From Gamarada debralockiae (lineage: Eukaryota > Ascomycota > Leotiomycetes > Helotiales > Hyphodiscaceae), in assembly GCA_002803225.1 (NCBI GenBank), contig NXFV01000857.1, positions 1 to 48,868 of the forward strand: DNA of 48,868 nt, written 5' to 3'. Below the pieces are notes generated by a model. That model ran no database searches. It saw nothing but the letters and a program-made list of their open reading frames with translations, and was not told where the DNA came from. Below are positions 1-10,652 of the stretch, one piece after another. Numbering within the stretch: position 1 is the first letter of the stretch; each line of letters starts with the position of its first letter. Both the position numbers and the translations under genes were made by a program.

Positions 1-638
1 TATTCAGAAATTTTATTTCGCGTTGTGTTACGAAGTTGCGGGTGGGTTGTAATTTTGACTCTCTCACGAGATTTGGCACCCCCTGGTGGTGGTAATTTTT
101 ACTTATATAATCACTTACTAAGCTTGTGGCTCTTCAAGACTGTGGCTGACGCGAGGATAAACTACAGCTTGACTACTTCCGGCTGGAGCACTCTTGAAAT
201 TTCTAGTCATCCACAATGCCAAGAGGCTTGTGATACCACTAGGATTATTATGGTTAGCTTCAGAATCACGTGCTATGGACAAAGCATTCTATGTGTCAGA
301 TTTATGTGGGGCAGGGTCACGTGGACACTAGTGAAAGAGCTTCGGTGAGGTGGTATTCCAAGTGATGAACTTGACTTGATTCTTCTTGCAGTTCTACCTG
401 CGGCAGAGCCTATATATATAGAGCTCTGTACAGCTCGTACATATATACCTTCTGGTCGCATCCGCCCGAGTTCAGATATCGGGACTGACCGATACTAAAT
501 ATCCTGACATATCAGGCAATATTCTTGACACTATGATCATCCCAGAAGATATAGAAATCAAGTGGCAATTACTGACTACTATAAAGGCACAGCTCCCCTT
601 TGACCCTCTATAGCATAGAGAGAAAAGAAAATAATTTA
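1..638. other. Intergenic, AT-rich, no gene seen
   Basis: No reading frame here has recognisable domain content. The stretch holds TA-rich runs, for example the alternating TA near 410-422. It lies downstream of the decayed HET-NACHT-WD40 gene and is probably its degraded 3' flank. Confidence 0.5.
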
Positions 639-3600
639 TTATATATATTGCTCCTCTATTTCCTTTGACCCCTCCTTAAATCCAAGAACAGATATTCTCC
701 CAGATGGGTGTCCTAATACGATAATTCTGTTCCAAGCAGCTATAGAACTCGCTCGGTATTCAGGAGGAAGCCAAAGAAATTTCTCCTTCCCTTCTATTAC
801 CCAATCATTTGATAAAAATAAACCCTGCTCTACCTTGCCACCTTGTAAGAAGGCCACTGAGCTGACCTCCTTGAATGGCCCTTGAGCGTCTGCAGCGGCG
901 CGCCCGTCACGGCATCCCAGAGCCGGACTGTCCTATTATCGAACCCTGACGCCACCTGCTTGCCGTCTGGTGAGAAGGCCACTGAGTTGACCTCCCTCGA
1001 ATGGCCGTCGAGCATCTGCAGCGGCGCGCCCGTCACGGCATCCCAGAGCCGGACTGTCCCATCACCGGACCCTGACGCCACCTGCTTGCCGTCTGGTGAG
1101 AAGGCCACTGAGTTGACCCAGCTCGAATGGCCCTCGAGCGTCTGTAGAGCTGCACTCCAATCTGCTTGCACTTTGGGTTTCTTCTGGATCCAAGCTGGGA
1201 TACACTTCTCAAATTTTGCTCGAACAATACTCTTCTCTGGGGCGAACACAAGGGCCGAACAGTATAGTTGGAGGGGTGTCTCTTCAATCACTGATCGGTT
1301 ATATAGGGCAAATCGCTTGGTATCATGGATAAATGCGTGTAAATTGGGGCTTTCATTAACCTAAGGACAAGTTAATTAGACTCCTATAATAATAGATAGA
1401 TAGCTTACTAGAACGTGAGCCTCTAAGGACAATATTGCTTGAATCCCTTCTGACGTCTTGCCCATCCACCCAAGCGCCTCAAGCCAGTGCAGTAGATGAG
1501 CCTGCAGAAATTGGTGGGCTTCCTCGCCGTCGTAAGCCTGAGAGCCACTCCTTTGCAGATGCTGAACCCAGTAGAGGCATGCGTATTGAACTTCAGGCGG
1601 AAGGCATTTCTGAATACGACTGCTCTCAACTTGGGCGGCTTGATAACCAGGAGCATGTAATTCGCAAATATCCTTCTTGAGTGTCTGGGACATTAACTTT
1701 ATACAGCTAGCAGCTAAGATATAATGTGCTTGCTTCTCATCTACCCAAAATTCCCCACATCGATCTTTGTTGAGGAGAAAGTCGCGAAATGAAGGGTGGT
1801 GGAGGCGGAGCGGGTGAGTTAAGTTCTTTGGAATATCTATAATAGCGTGAAGATCCTTAATTGCAACGCCGACTGACTCTTCATTAAGGATTGTGCTTAG
1901 AGACTTGACAGAGAGAGGGGATAAGAGAATAGCAATACTTCCAAGAATATTCCTCAATAAAATATATAGCTCCTGCTTGAACTTCTCACTATATTTTTGT
2001 GGGATAGAACTTTGCAAGACTAAAGTGTAAAGGTGGTTTAGATGCCCCTCTGGCGAGTTTGCGTCAATTTCACTAGCCAAAATCGCGCCAATTCGTTTCT
2101 TCGCAAGCGGTCCTCCCCTAATGAATCGGCATGCGGTCGCAGCCCAAATAAAGAGGCCGTTTGCTTTCTAAACAAGATCGGTGATAATATCTAGGCCTAG
2201 CTAATCATCTGGGAAATAATTCTCTCGCCCGATGAGCTGGAGCTTGTGTGCAAGGAAAACGGAGATGTCATGGTTAATAACCAATGTCAGTATGTTGTAA
2301 AGAACAATATGCCGGTGTTTGTCCTCTGATATCTGATCGAAGCTATGTCAAATTGGAGTGTCTAGTCTACTAGTCAAGAATACTCGCAGGCGAACCTTCT
2401 TTAGTGATTGAGCTTCAACTAATAGTTGTAAGATAAGTGTTATATCTACGTCGCTTTCGCATTCGTCTATAGCATCAATCACGAATATAAAAGAAAAAGG
2501 GCGGTAGCCTCTATCGAGTTTAGAAAGTGGACCAAGAATTAGTTGCCGCCACTAGTTAGTATACAACTGAGTCGCTATGCTTTTGTTCTCCTTCATTGCA
2601 TCGTAAATACAACGCTTCAGATATTGAGATTCCTCGGAGAGTTGAGCCGCTATGGTAGTGAAGAATTTGCCAGCATAACTAATATCGCCACTACCTTTGG
2701 AGAAGAAGAAGCTGGTACCAAGACGACCTTATTGAAAGCATTTATAGGCGATAGTACGGGCAATCGTGGATTTTCCTGTACTAGCTAGTCCATTGAGCCA
2801 GAATATAGTACGTTCGTTACTTCCGTCTATCCAGTCGTGTATTTGTTGTTGCAAGTCTACGCGGGTATTAGGGAGACAAGTTGGCTCGTGCTGCCATTTT
2901 GCAATATTAAAGGGTGCATTAGCAGCGTATAGTAGGTTTTTAAGCAGGCCATCTATATCTAGAGCGCTTTTTAGAATAATTACTTAGTATATCCCTAGCT
3001 ATAGTAGCTGGCGAGATTGTAACCAAAGACGGCTATGCGAGCATTGCACTCAAGTAGCGCATAGTACATAGCATTAGAAAGAAACACTTACCAGGTACGC
3101 GGTTTTCGATTTCTCTATAGAGCCGAGAGAACGCCATCTTCTCACCTTCGCCATAGTCAAGCAGCATAGAAACGTGGAAAACACCTAGTAGACAGTATGC
3201 CTTGTCCTCCGCTTTCTTGGTGTGCCGCCGCTCTCCCCAACTAAATATCTCTTCAAGAGTAAAGCGAGAAAGTGATCGCCCTTAAAGGACTACTATCGGA
3301 ATATCCGTTATTTCAGCGATCTGCTGTTCGAGCGAACTCTTATCGCCGAGCCGCACACCGTCTCGTGTGTAAAACTCGACTATCTCTGGAGCAAGGAGTT
3401 CTTGTAGTGTCCAACCCCGAGAGAACCATTCGCTCTTTGACAGCGCGGACTCCTTTGCTACACTTATTGACTAATCGTCTCGATCGCCAACATATACATC
3501 TGCTAGATAGACATAGCATTTGACAGCCCTCTGGTACCACCGAAACATAGAGTATATAGCTACGCTAAGCTCGTTCTGATCCGACTGATCGATGCAACAA

Positions 3601-3836
3601 GTATCCACCCAGAAGTAGTATAGGCCGTTAGCTTTTGCTTGTGCGCTACAGAATTGTAGTTTCTTGTAGCCAGATTTCTTTTTGTCGTAAATCCCTTCAG
3701 CAATCTCCTTGAACGTGATCTCATCATCTTCGTGTGTACTCCATCTGTGAGATAAAATGGCATATGGGGGTATGTTGTCTTTCGCGAACCGCTCTTAGAT
3801 GAAGCGGCCGTCGTCGCTGACGGCTAGAAGACGCAT
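639..3836 (-). pseudogene. Decayed HET-NACHT-WD40 (HNWD/HET-E-like) NLR gene
   Basis: Read on the minus strand from the ATG at 3836, the translation follows the full architecture of fungal incompatibility STAND proteins. A HET domain comes first (3836 to about 3090), with the family hallmarks PPYAILSHRW, YFWVDTCCID, WFSRGWTLQELLAP and EDKAYCLLG. A NACHT NTPase follows, with Walker A GLASTGKST near 2775-2800 and the segment RLGTSFFFSKG just after it. A helical stretch (about 2080-1409), two complete WD40 repeats and the usual C-terminal segment (WVIEGKEKFLWLPP) to 639 complete it. Two introns are visible: one with donor GTAAGT near 3090, and one at 1361-1408 that splices in frame. Eight in-frame stops interrupt it: three in HET (first at 3795-3797) and five in NACHT. 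There is also a 1-nt frameshift near 855. Known members trigger cell death on non-self recognition; this copy cannot make a full protein. Several stops fall at positions where relatives carry Gln, Arg or Trp. Confidence 0.9.
884..1135 (-). repeat. Two tandem 126-bp WD40 repeat units
   Basis: Units at 884-1009 and 1010-1135 differ at about nine positions by eye. Each encodes one 42-residue WD40 blade ending in VRLWDAVTGAPLQ. Four of the differences fall within 9 bp, changing GSGDG to GFDNR in the loop before TVRLWD. Partial units flank them on both sides. The units are GC-rich, unlike the rest of the pseudogene. Confidence 0.9.
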
Positions 3837-4397
3837 GGCCATAGCTGACCAGAGGGACTGTTGCCTGCGGTATGACAGACTACGCGAAATTCAAAGGGAA
3901 GCTTAGCGGAAGAAGGATCGTAAGAGAGAGGGATCTCGGTGGTTATTGAGCTGTCGAGTTAGCACAGACGTAAAGTGAGGTGAGAATTGGAAGGGGACGT
4001 TGGGTTGAGGCTAGCGCCCTCAGCTGAGCGGCAGCCCCTCGTGAATCATCACTACGGCTAGCCAATCGCGGCCAGCCATTTCAAAAGATCCTGGCGGCTG
4101 TCCGGCTATTTCGAGCCAGCCATGCATCGTCTTTCTATACATCTTGTAGTGAGGAAGAATGTATATTAGCATATAGGCGCACGGCTGCACAAACGAAAAA
4201 GTAGGTCATATATTAAGGAGGCTAGAAAATGGCTGTAGTAAGTTATCTGATTCGGTAATAATTAGCAAAATGGTTAGCAAGCGGGCGGCACGCGGGCATG
4301 CTCCGGGAACGCTTGCGCCGATACTTGATAGTGACCATACTCTCGGTACAGAGACCTCCTACGCAGGCTTCACGGCGCGGTCGGCCATAACTTACAG
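3837..4397. other. Intergenic, upstream flank of the NLR pseudogene
   Basis: This would be the promoter side of the decayed HET-NACHT-WD40 gene. I see no convincing coding frame, and the GC content is higher than inside the pseudogene. Confidence 0.4.
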
Positions 4398-4560
4398 TAC
4401 GGAAGGGGGTTTCAAAAATTGAACACCACCCCCATGTAAAACGGTGAGCAAGTTCTACCATAGAAAGACGTCGAATACTTCGAAATTCTCCACATATTAC
4501 CTGAATTGGCGTGGCAGAATACAAGGGGGTGGTGTTCAATTCTTGAAACCCCCTTCCGTA
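4398..4560. mobile_element. MITE-like element with 36-bp terminal inverted repeats
   Basis: The left end (4398-4433) and the reverse complement of the right end (4525-4560) match over 36 bp with one mismatch; both start TACGGAAGGGGGTTTCAA. The 91-bp interior has no coding content. The ends are TA...TA, as for a Tc1/mariner-type TA target duplication. CAG also flanks both ends (4395-4397 and 4561-4563), so a 3-bp or longer duplication is an alternative reading. The superfamily is therefore not settled. Confidence 0.8.
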
Positions 4561-5422
4561 CAGTAGTGATTGAGATGGTACGATTTAGCGGCTCAAGGTA
4601 GAGCGAAAGCAGGCACGTGGCCGCTCATAGAAGTTTCTAGAAGAACGCCACACTTATATAAATTTGGTATAATGTTAAAATAATACGACAAGCGTGACCG
4701 TTGATACGGCATTATGTAAGCGTAATAAATTCGCTTGGCATTTTGTGTACCTCCCCTTTTGGTCCGGATAAACTCGGCATGCAGGTTTTCTTGTGCTTTG
4801 TATCTTTGAAGCTTAGAGACATCCACTGCCGGCTTTGCACTTCTGGCTTTTCCCTCAAACTGTTTGCGCTCTGCTTGAAACGACGAACCGCTTCGATTCC
4901 AAGCCCTGGCCTCCAAGGGGAATCCGCTCTCTTGCAAGATTGCTGACGAATTCAAAGATGACCTCAATGATGACAGAGTACGTAAGGGCTGCCGGAGTGT
5001 CGAAAGGAGCACGGAAATCAGCACGACAGACTACGATGACCTAGCCAAGACGTTAATAGCAGCTCAGATGATAACAACGTGGCAATGATAGCGGGCACAG
5101 TAGCGCCCCCGACGACCAAAGGCCCACGACGTCGTAATAAAGATGGCACAATGAAGATGGCACAATAAAGATGGCACATTGACAATGGCACATCAAAGAG
5201 CATACGATAACGGCGGGCACGATAATGGCAGGCATCAGCCATTGCGTTGCGGAGCAAGTATGATAGAGGAACGTCAAAGGGTGGTTATAACCTCTCGTGT
5301 CAAAATTCGACGAAGACATTAAATCTAAGTTACTTTATAGCAACAGGTCGCGAAACCAGCCCGAGCTTGCCTCAGACTTACCGATTCTCTATTACATATT
5401 CAAATGGCAATCTTGGCCTCTA
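4561..5422. other. No firm gene; unassigned minus-strand ORF inside
   Basis: A minus-strand open frame (5024-4593, 143 residues) contains a Lys/Arg-rich segment (RYKAQENLHAEFIRTKRGG). I do not recognise it. It may be a transposon remnant, given the transposase fragment and MITE on either side. A short tandem repeat lies at 5139-5194. The rest looks non-coding. Confidence 0.3.
5139..5194. repeat. Four imperfect 14-bp tandem units
   Basis: Units of the form RAAGATGGCACAAT repeat head to tail at 5139, 5153, 5167 and 5181. The last is the most diverged. They lie between the unassigned ORF and the transposase remnant. No function is evident. Confidence 0.75.
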
Positions 5423-6068
5423 CTACCACATCCGCGCCACTGGAGCTCTCCGCGGTTCTGGCGCAATCTCATCCTCAGCAACCTGTGTTCTGTTGGCCCG
5501 CATCACCAAGGCACTCGCTGGCTTAGGGGCATTGCTTATCCGCGCCATCTTGTTCGTTGGCTCTGGCGCCTCAAGCTCTGTACTCTTGCGCTTTCGCCTA
5601 CGTCTTACCATCTCTGCAGCGTCTTCCTCTGGCTCGGGCGGACTACTCTTGCTCTTTCGACCACGTTTTCCCTTGCCTTTGGCCTCTTGTGCAGCATCTC
5701 TTTCAGCATGCTTCGCCCGTGCTTCCTCGAGCTCTTTATAGCTCATGACCTTCGCCTTCCCTAGCACCAGTGACTGGGTCGCTCGTCGAACTTTGGCTTC
5801 GTTGTTGATTGTGGTCAGGAATTGAATTCGGTCCTCTTGGAGCATGCTTAGAGCAGAGGATTTCTGGAAAGCTTTGGTACATTTCTGTAAGTGCCTTACT
5901 AGGTTCTGTTTGCTCGTTTCATCAAGCGCATGAGCATCTTGGATGATCAGGTTCTGCAGTGACAGGAAAGCCTCTACTGACGCTGGCGTCATAGGTGTTT
6001 GCAGTTCTACGTCTTGCCGACAAGACCCTACCTTCACCTCATCGGCTCTTAGAATGGCTAGTTCAGCC
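5423..6068 (-). mobile_element. 3' remnant of a pogo/Fot-type (Tc1-mariner) transposase gene
   Basis: The minus-strand frame ends at the stop at 5423 and carries the C-terminal tail seen on fungal pogo-like DDE transposases. It contains SVEAFLSLQNLIIQD, a stretch near LVLGKAKVMSYKELEEARAK, and then a Lys/Arg-rich nuclear-localisation-like region (KGKGKRGRKSKS). The helix-turn-helix, CENP-B-type DNA-binding domain and DDE catalytic core expected upstream are absent. Similarity fades right at a 13-G homopolymer (6069-6081), so the element is 5'-truncated and inactive. The frame itself has no internal stop across about 200 residues, so the truncation may be fairly recent. Confidence 0.7.
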
Positions 6069-6081
6069 GGGGGGGGGGGGG
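6069..6081. repeat. Homopolymer of 13 G at the transposase breakpoint
   Basis: Thirteen consecutive G mark the point where transposase similarity stops. It may be a slippage-prone junction or a point of assembly uncertainty. Confidence 0.8.
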
Positions 6082-6375
6082 CGGGCATACTTCTGAGCAC
6101 CCTATCTGGCCAACATACTTGCAATGCTCAGGTCCTCAGTCGTTGAAAGCAGTCATTAAAACGTGGGTATTGCCGCCATAATGATAAACTGTATCCACTA
6201 TTCGGACGAGCGGCGTTAGGTTTGCGGACTTAACGGCGTTTAGTTAGGCCCAGCTCCTTTATACAACACTGGCAGGGGTCCTATAGAGTGGCAAGCGAGC
6301 GCCAAGAGCTACAATCAAATGATATTTGGGCTTGTACCTCCGTACATTACCACCGTACATTTTAACAGCCCTATC

Positions 6376-6382
6376 TATTTAA
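6376..6382 (+). promoter_or_regulatory. TATA-like box of the MFS gene
   Basis: TATTTAA lies 93 nt upstream of the MFS start codon, a normal distance for a fungal TATA element with a short leader. The assignment rests on position and sequence only. Confidence 0.4.
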
Positions 6383-6474
6383 GCTCAGCGCACACTAATT
6401 GCTTCAAGGTCGCGTTTTAAAGCACAGAGAATCTCATATCAAGCCGAAGCAATTGAGCCATATAACAAACACAC

Positions 6475-8508
6475 ATGTCTCCATCAACACCTCCACCTCC
6501 CTTGCCAGAGGACGGCAAGCTCGAAGCGATCGGAGAGAAAACACATGAGGTCGAGCCTGAAAAGGAAAAGCAGACCGTCAAGTCTAACGAAACGTCCACT
6601 GTGGCATCCTCGACTGTCAATGGCGTAGAGAAACCAGAATTCCCCGAAGACGATAGTCCTGCTACTAAAGAAAAAGCCGTGGGTAAGCCGCAAGAACCTG
6701 TTGGATACCCGAAAGGTGTCGAAGTCTTGTTCATCATGCTTGCGCTCGTGCTTAGTATCACCCTCATTTCTCTAGATCAGGTGAGTTCTACCGCTCCAAG
6801 TTTCTCGCAGAGTCGTCTTTTGCCAATGCATCACACGCCAGTAAGCTGATTCTCTCGATTCAGACCATTGTTGCAACCGCTATTCCAAAGATTACCGACC
6901 AATTCAACAGCCTTGACGATATCTCGTGGTACGGTTCGGCTTATTTCATGACGCTCGGAGCGTTCCAGTCACTGTGGGGCAAAGTGTATAAATTCTTTCC
7001 CCTCAAAGCCAGTTTCCTGGTGGCAATCTTCATCTTTGAACTTGGGAGTTTGATCTGCGCTGTCGCCCCAAACTCAACGACTCTGATTGTTGGACGTGCT
7101 ATCGCCGGTCTCGGTGCCTCGGGTATCGCGCCTGGAGTATACACGATTACTGCCTTTGCTGCTGAGCCCACGAAGAGAGCTACCTACACGGGGGTCATTG
7201 GTGCGTCATATGGCGTCGCCGCTGTCGCTGGACCACTCATTGGTGGAGGGCTTACAGATGCGGCGTCCTGGAGGTGGTGAGTCAAGAATGTTGTACTGCT
7301 TTGTCTTTGTTGCAAAACAAGGGACTATTTCCAGTCATCGAATCCTGCTATGACCGGACCTGGCCTAATATGACAACTTTAGGTGCTTCTATATCAATCT
7401 TCCAATCGGTGGTCTGGCCGCTTTTACCATCCTGCTCACCTTCAAGACCCCTAAAGCCGTTAAGCTGGCCGATGCTACGCTCAAGGAGAAGCTTCTACAA
7501 ATGGACCCGTTAGGGACGGTGCTTATAATGGGTGCACTGGCCGCCTTGCTTCTAGCTCTTCAGTACGGTGGTGTAACCCATGCGTGGGATTCCAGCGTCG
7601 TTATCGGTTTACTCGTCGGCTTCGTTGTCATAGTTCTTGCACTCATAATTATAGAAATATGGCAAGGCGAACGCGCTATGCTGACACCACGCCTTATGCG
7701 CCAAAGGACCGTCTGGGTCAACGGCGTATGGGGCTTCTTCTTCGCTGGCTCGTATTTCATCACGCTCTATTACATGCCCATTTATTTCCAAAGCATCGAC
7801 AACGTCAGTCCGATTGGCTCGGGTGTGCGCAACATTCCTCTCATCATCATGTTCAGTATTGCCACAATTGCCTCAGGCAAAGCCATCACGAAGACGGGTA
7901 TTGCAACTCCTTATTTGACAGTTGGCTCTATGATCGTAACCATCGCCGCTGGTCTACTGTATACTCTCGACATTGGGACCTCGACAGGCAAATGGGTTGG
8001 GTATCAGATCTTGGCGGGCTTCGGATACGGCATCGCCTTCCAAGTCCCGGTCATCGCTGCGCAGGCTTTTACTGCGCCAAGCGACATGGCTCCTACGACC
8101 GCGATTATTATATGTGAGTTCTCCTTCGCCCTGTCCTAGGATGTCGTCAATTTTCTTTGTCCCCTTGTATCCCCAAGCTAAGTGTATCCCTCGTGCACAG
8201 TCTGTCGATCTGTCGGCGGCACATTATTGATCGCAGCCGCGCAATCCGGCTTCGTCAACCAGCTCGTGCACAAGCTTGCCAACACCGCACCGAGCGTCAA
8301 TCCCGCCCTAGTCACGGGTACCGGTGCCACTGAGCTGCACCAGGTATTTTCCGGAGCCGAGCTGGACGGTGTTCTCCGTGCGTACGCATGGGGTATCAAG
8401 GTTGCTTTTGCAATTACTATCGGGGCCTGCGGCGTCACTTTCCCTGTCAGCTTGTTCAGCAAGTGGAACAATATTAACGCGAAGAAACCCAGTGATGGCG
8501 GTGCTTGA
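6475..8508 (+). CDS. MFS drug:H+ antiporter, DHA2 family (14-TM efflux pump)
   Basis: Four exons (6475-6780, 6864-7276, 7383-8113, 8201-8508) give 585 residues; every junction restores the family sequence. The first about 80 residues are a hydrophilic cytosolic tail rich in Pro, Glu and Ser. Then come about 14 hydrophobic segments. The exon 1/2 junction creates the DHA-type motif [16 protein letters not shown]. The antiporter motif C is seen as [11 protein letters not shown], followed across the exon 2/3 junction by WRWCFYINLP. The protein should export small hydrophobic compounds across the plasma membrane using the proton gradient. The closest named relatives are fungal toxin and drug efflux pumps, but the substrate cannot be read from sequence. 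No biosynthetic backbone gene lies beside it. Introns are 83, 106 and 87 nt with GTGAGT donors. Confidence 0.93.
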
Positions 8509-10652
8509 AACAGCTGTTCAGACGATTATACCAACGGAGTTATTGCCGTTTTCTCGTTATAAAAATTATCCATTTTGTACGATGAACGGAATGGAGGAAT
8601 GTATCGAAGGAGGAAATTGGATGGTATTCAAGGCTGGCTACCTATTGTATTGAAGTAGGACTATCGAGTGGATCAATCTTGTAGTGTTCCACGAAAATCA
8701 TAATCAAAGCCAAATATTCTTTGGGAGAGATTGTTGCCAATCTGCAGGTGGAATGACAAGATAAAAACGTTGAGTTTGGTGTAAGGTATTTGGGCTTGCG
8801 TACAAGTCACCAATCTTGGTGGCCTGCAACAGCTACATGTTCATACCTTGCGTAGTGGGAACATTAATAGTATTCTATAGGCTCTTAGATTCGTTGAGTG
8901 TGTATTTTTCTCCATGGTATTGTTGAATGGTCTCGCCTCAACGAACTGCGGTACACTATCAATTCTGCCATAATTTTCCCTCTTCTTCATCAGCAGAATC
9001 TCAGTGTGGAATGAAGTCAAGCCGTTCAAATTCAAGGCTGCAAAATGCAAGAAGTCTGGCGATAAGGGAACGTTTAATATTCTAATGTAATAAATAGTAA
9101 ATCAAGCACAGCTGCGTGATGCAGCTTTTTCAAAACTATACCTAGATAGGAGGGCAAAGTAGAGGGGCGTACTTGCTAGTAAAATAACTTAGAGCTTGAG
9201 TTTTAGTGAACTTTATGTTTAAAGGTTGCCCCCCCGCAGGCCCTGTTCCCTTTCTTTTCATTAGGTTCTAGTAGATTAGCAAGGAACTACTAGTACAAAA
9301 TTAGCTGAACAACTAGAGGATATTAGGGATATATAGGGTTTTCACCTGGCCTTGTTTTTAAGGCACAGTTTTTACTATGTATTTAGATTGTAGAAGGTCT
9401 GTATAGTCTGTATAGGCTCGAGCAGTGTATAATTAATAATAATAATAATATTTAAAAGTTAATAAAATTATATAATATAGTTTTTTTTACAAAATCTAAA
9501 TACTTTTAATTAAAATTAGTAGATCTAGACACTTTTACTTATAACATTAATACTTGTCTTCTTATTGATCTTTATGTCTAGAGAAGTCTCTTTATCCAAG
9601 TATATTATTGGTTTAAGCCAAGGACGCTAGCTCCCTCCCCATCAGCTAAGGAGCTCGCGTGATCATCCCGTGACCTCAACCTTAGCTAGCGCTAAGCGAT
9701 TCCTGCTAGCTAATCAATAAATTATTTTCGACTTGCAACATACTACTCGGTACTATCTGGACTAGACTGCTTTTGAGAACTATATGTTGGAGACGCAGGT
9801 AAATTAAATAAGAGTTCAAGAGGAGAATCTATGCTTAATATTAAGTAGACAACTATAGACTAGCAGGCGAAGATCCTTGATACACAATGCTATGTATGAT
9901 AGGGAAAGTCAGTCCGTATTGTTCGCTGGGGTTTGGAATATCCTAAGGAGCCACGTGCACAAACAACACGTGGGAGCTAAAACTCTTGGCGAAATTACGT
10001 AATACCGGACCGGACTAATTTAGACCCGGTTTTCGGTGTCCGAAAGTTTCCGGTAAGCTTTTCGAAGTCCCTTCTTCTTAGCAAGCTAAGAAGTACGAAG
10101 GCAATCAAAGAGTCTTTGGTGTGAAACCGATTTCGCTTCCTACTGTACAAAACTCTAAAAGTTCTGCAATTCCCATCGAGTAATGTCCTACCTATCGGAC
10201 GTCGGACGTGGCCGCCCATCGATAATAAGCCCCACCTTTTGAGGGTTGAATGCGGCCGCGGCTGCCGCGAAACGCAATTCTCCTTGATTGGAGATTTGGA
10301 AGGACCAATGCTGTGATACTTTGAGCTCGTGCTTGTGTATCTTGAACGTATTGTTTATAGAGCACTCGTAAATGTATTGCAAGAATGTCGACTTGAATGG
10401 CGCCATCAAGGGGTGAGATTGAATCAGCTTACCATGCACCGCCTGTGATTGGCATTGGCCGAAGCTATGTGATAGCGTCATGAGGGGATGTTTTGCAAGG
10501 GTATGTGCATATTAGATATCGTGATGAGACGACGACAACATGCCACTCCCTCCTCTTTATTTCTACCCTTTCAATCCTTCAAAGTCTCTGAACAGCTTTT
10601 CAGAACCTAAGCCCCAGGCTTGGAAAGAGAACACCGCATCGAATCCAGAGAG
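8509..10652. other. Gene-poor, partly AT-rich intergenic region
   Basis: This is 2.1 kb without a recognisable gene. The segment 9420-9560 is extremely AT-rich (TAA triplet runs, long T runs), next to short GC-richer islands with GCTAGC words near 9630-9720. That mosaic resembles a mutated transposon relic, but no protein similarity survives. A minus-strand frame (10481-10188, 97 residues, poly-Ala segment) starts with ATG but I do not recognise it. A perfect 9-bp inverted repeat with a 2-nt loop sits at 10074-10093. Confidence 0.45.

Noticed and set aside
7584..8117. A 177-codon plus-strand frame inside MFS exon 3
   Set aside because: It overlaps the MFS exon in another frame. Its composition (Arg/His-rich) is typical of an out-of-frame reading, and MFS motifs are in the other frame.
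10188..10481. 97-codon minus-strand ORF with a poly-Ala stretch as a gene
   Set aside because: It starts with ATG, but there is no recognisable family, intron or promoter context. It is kept only as a note in the intergenic entry.
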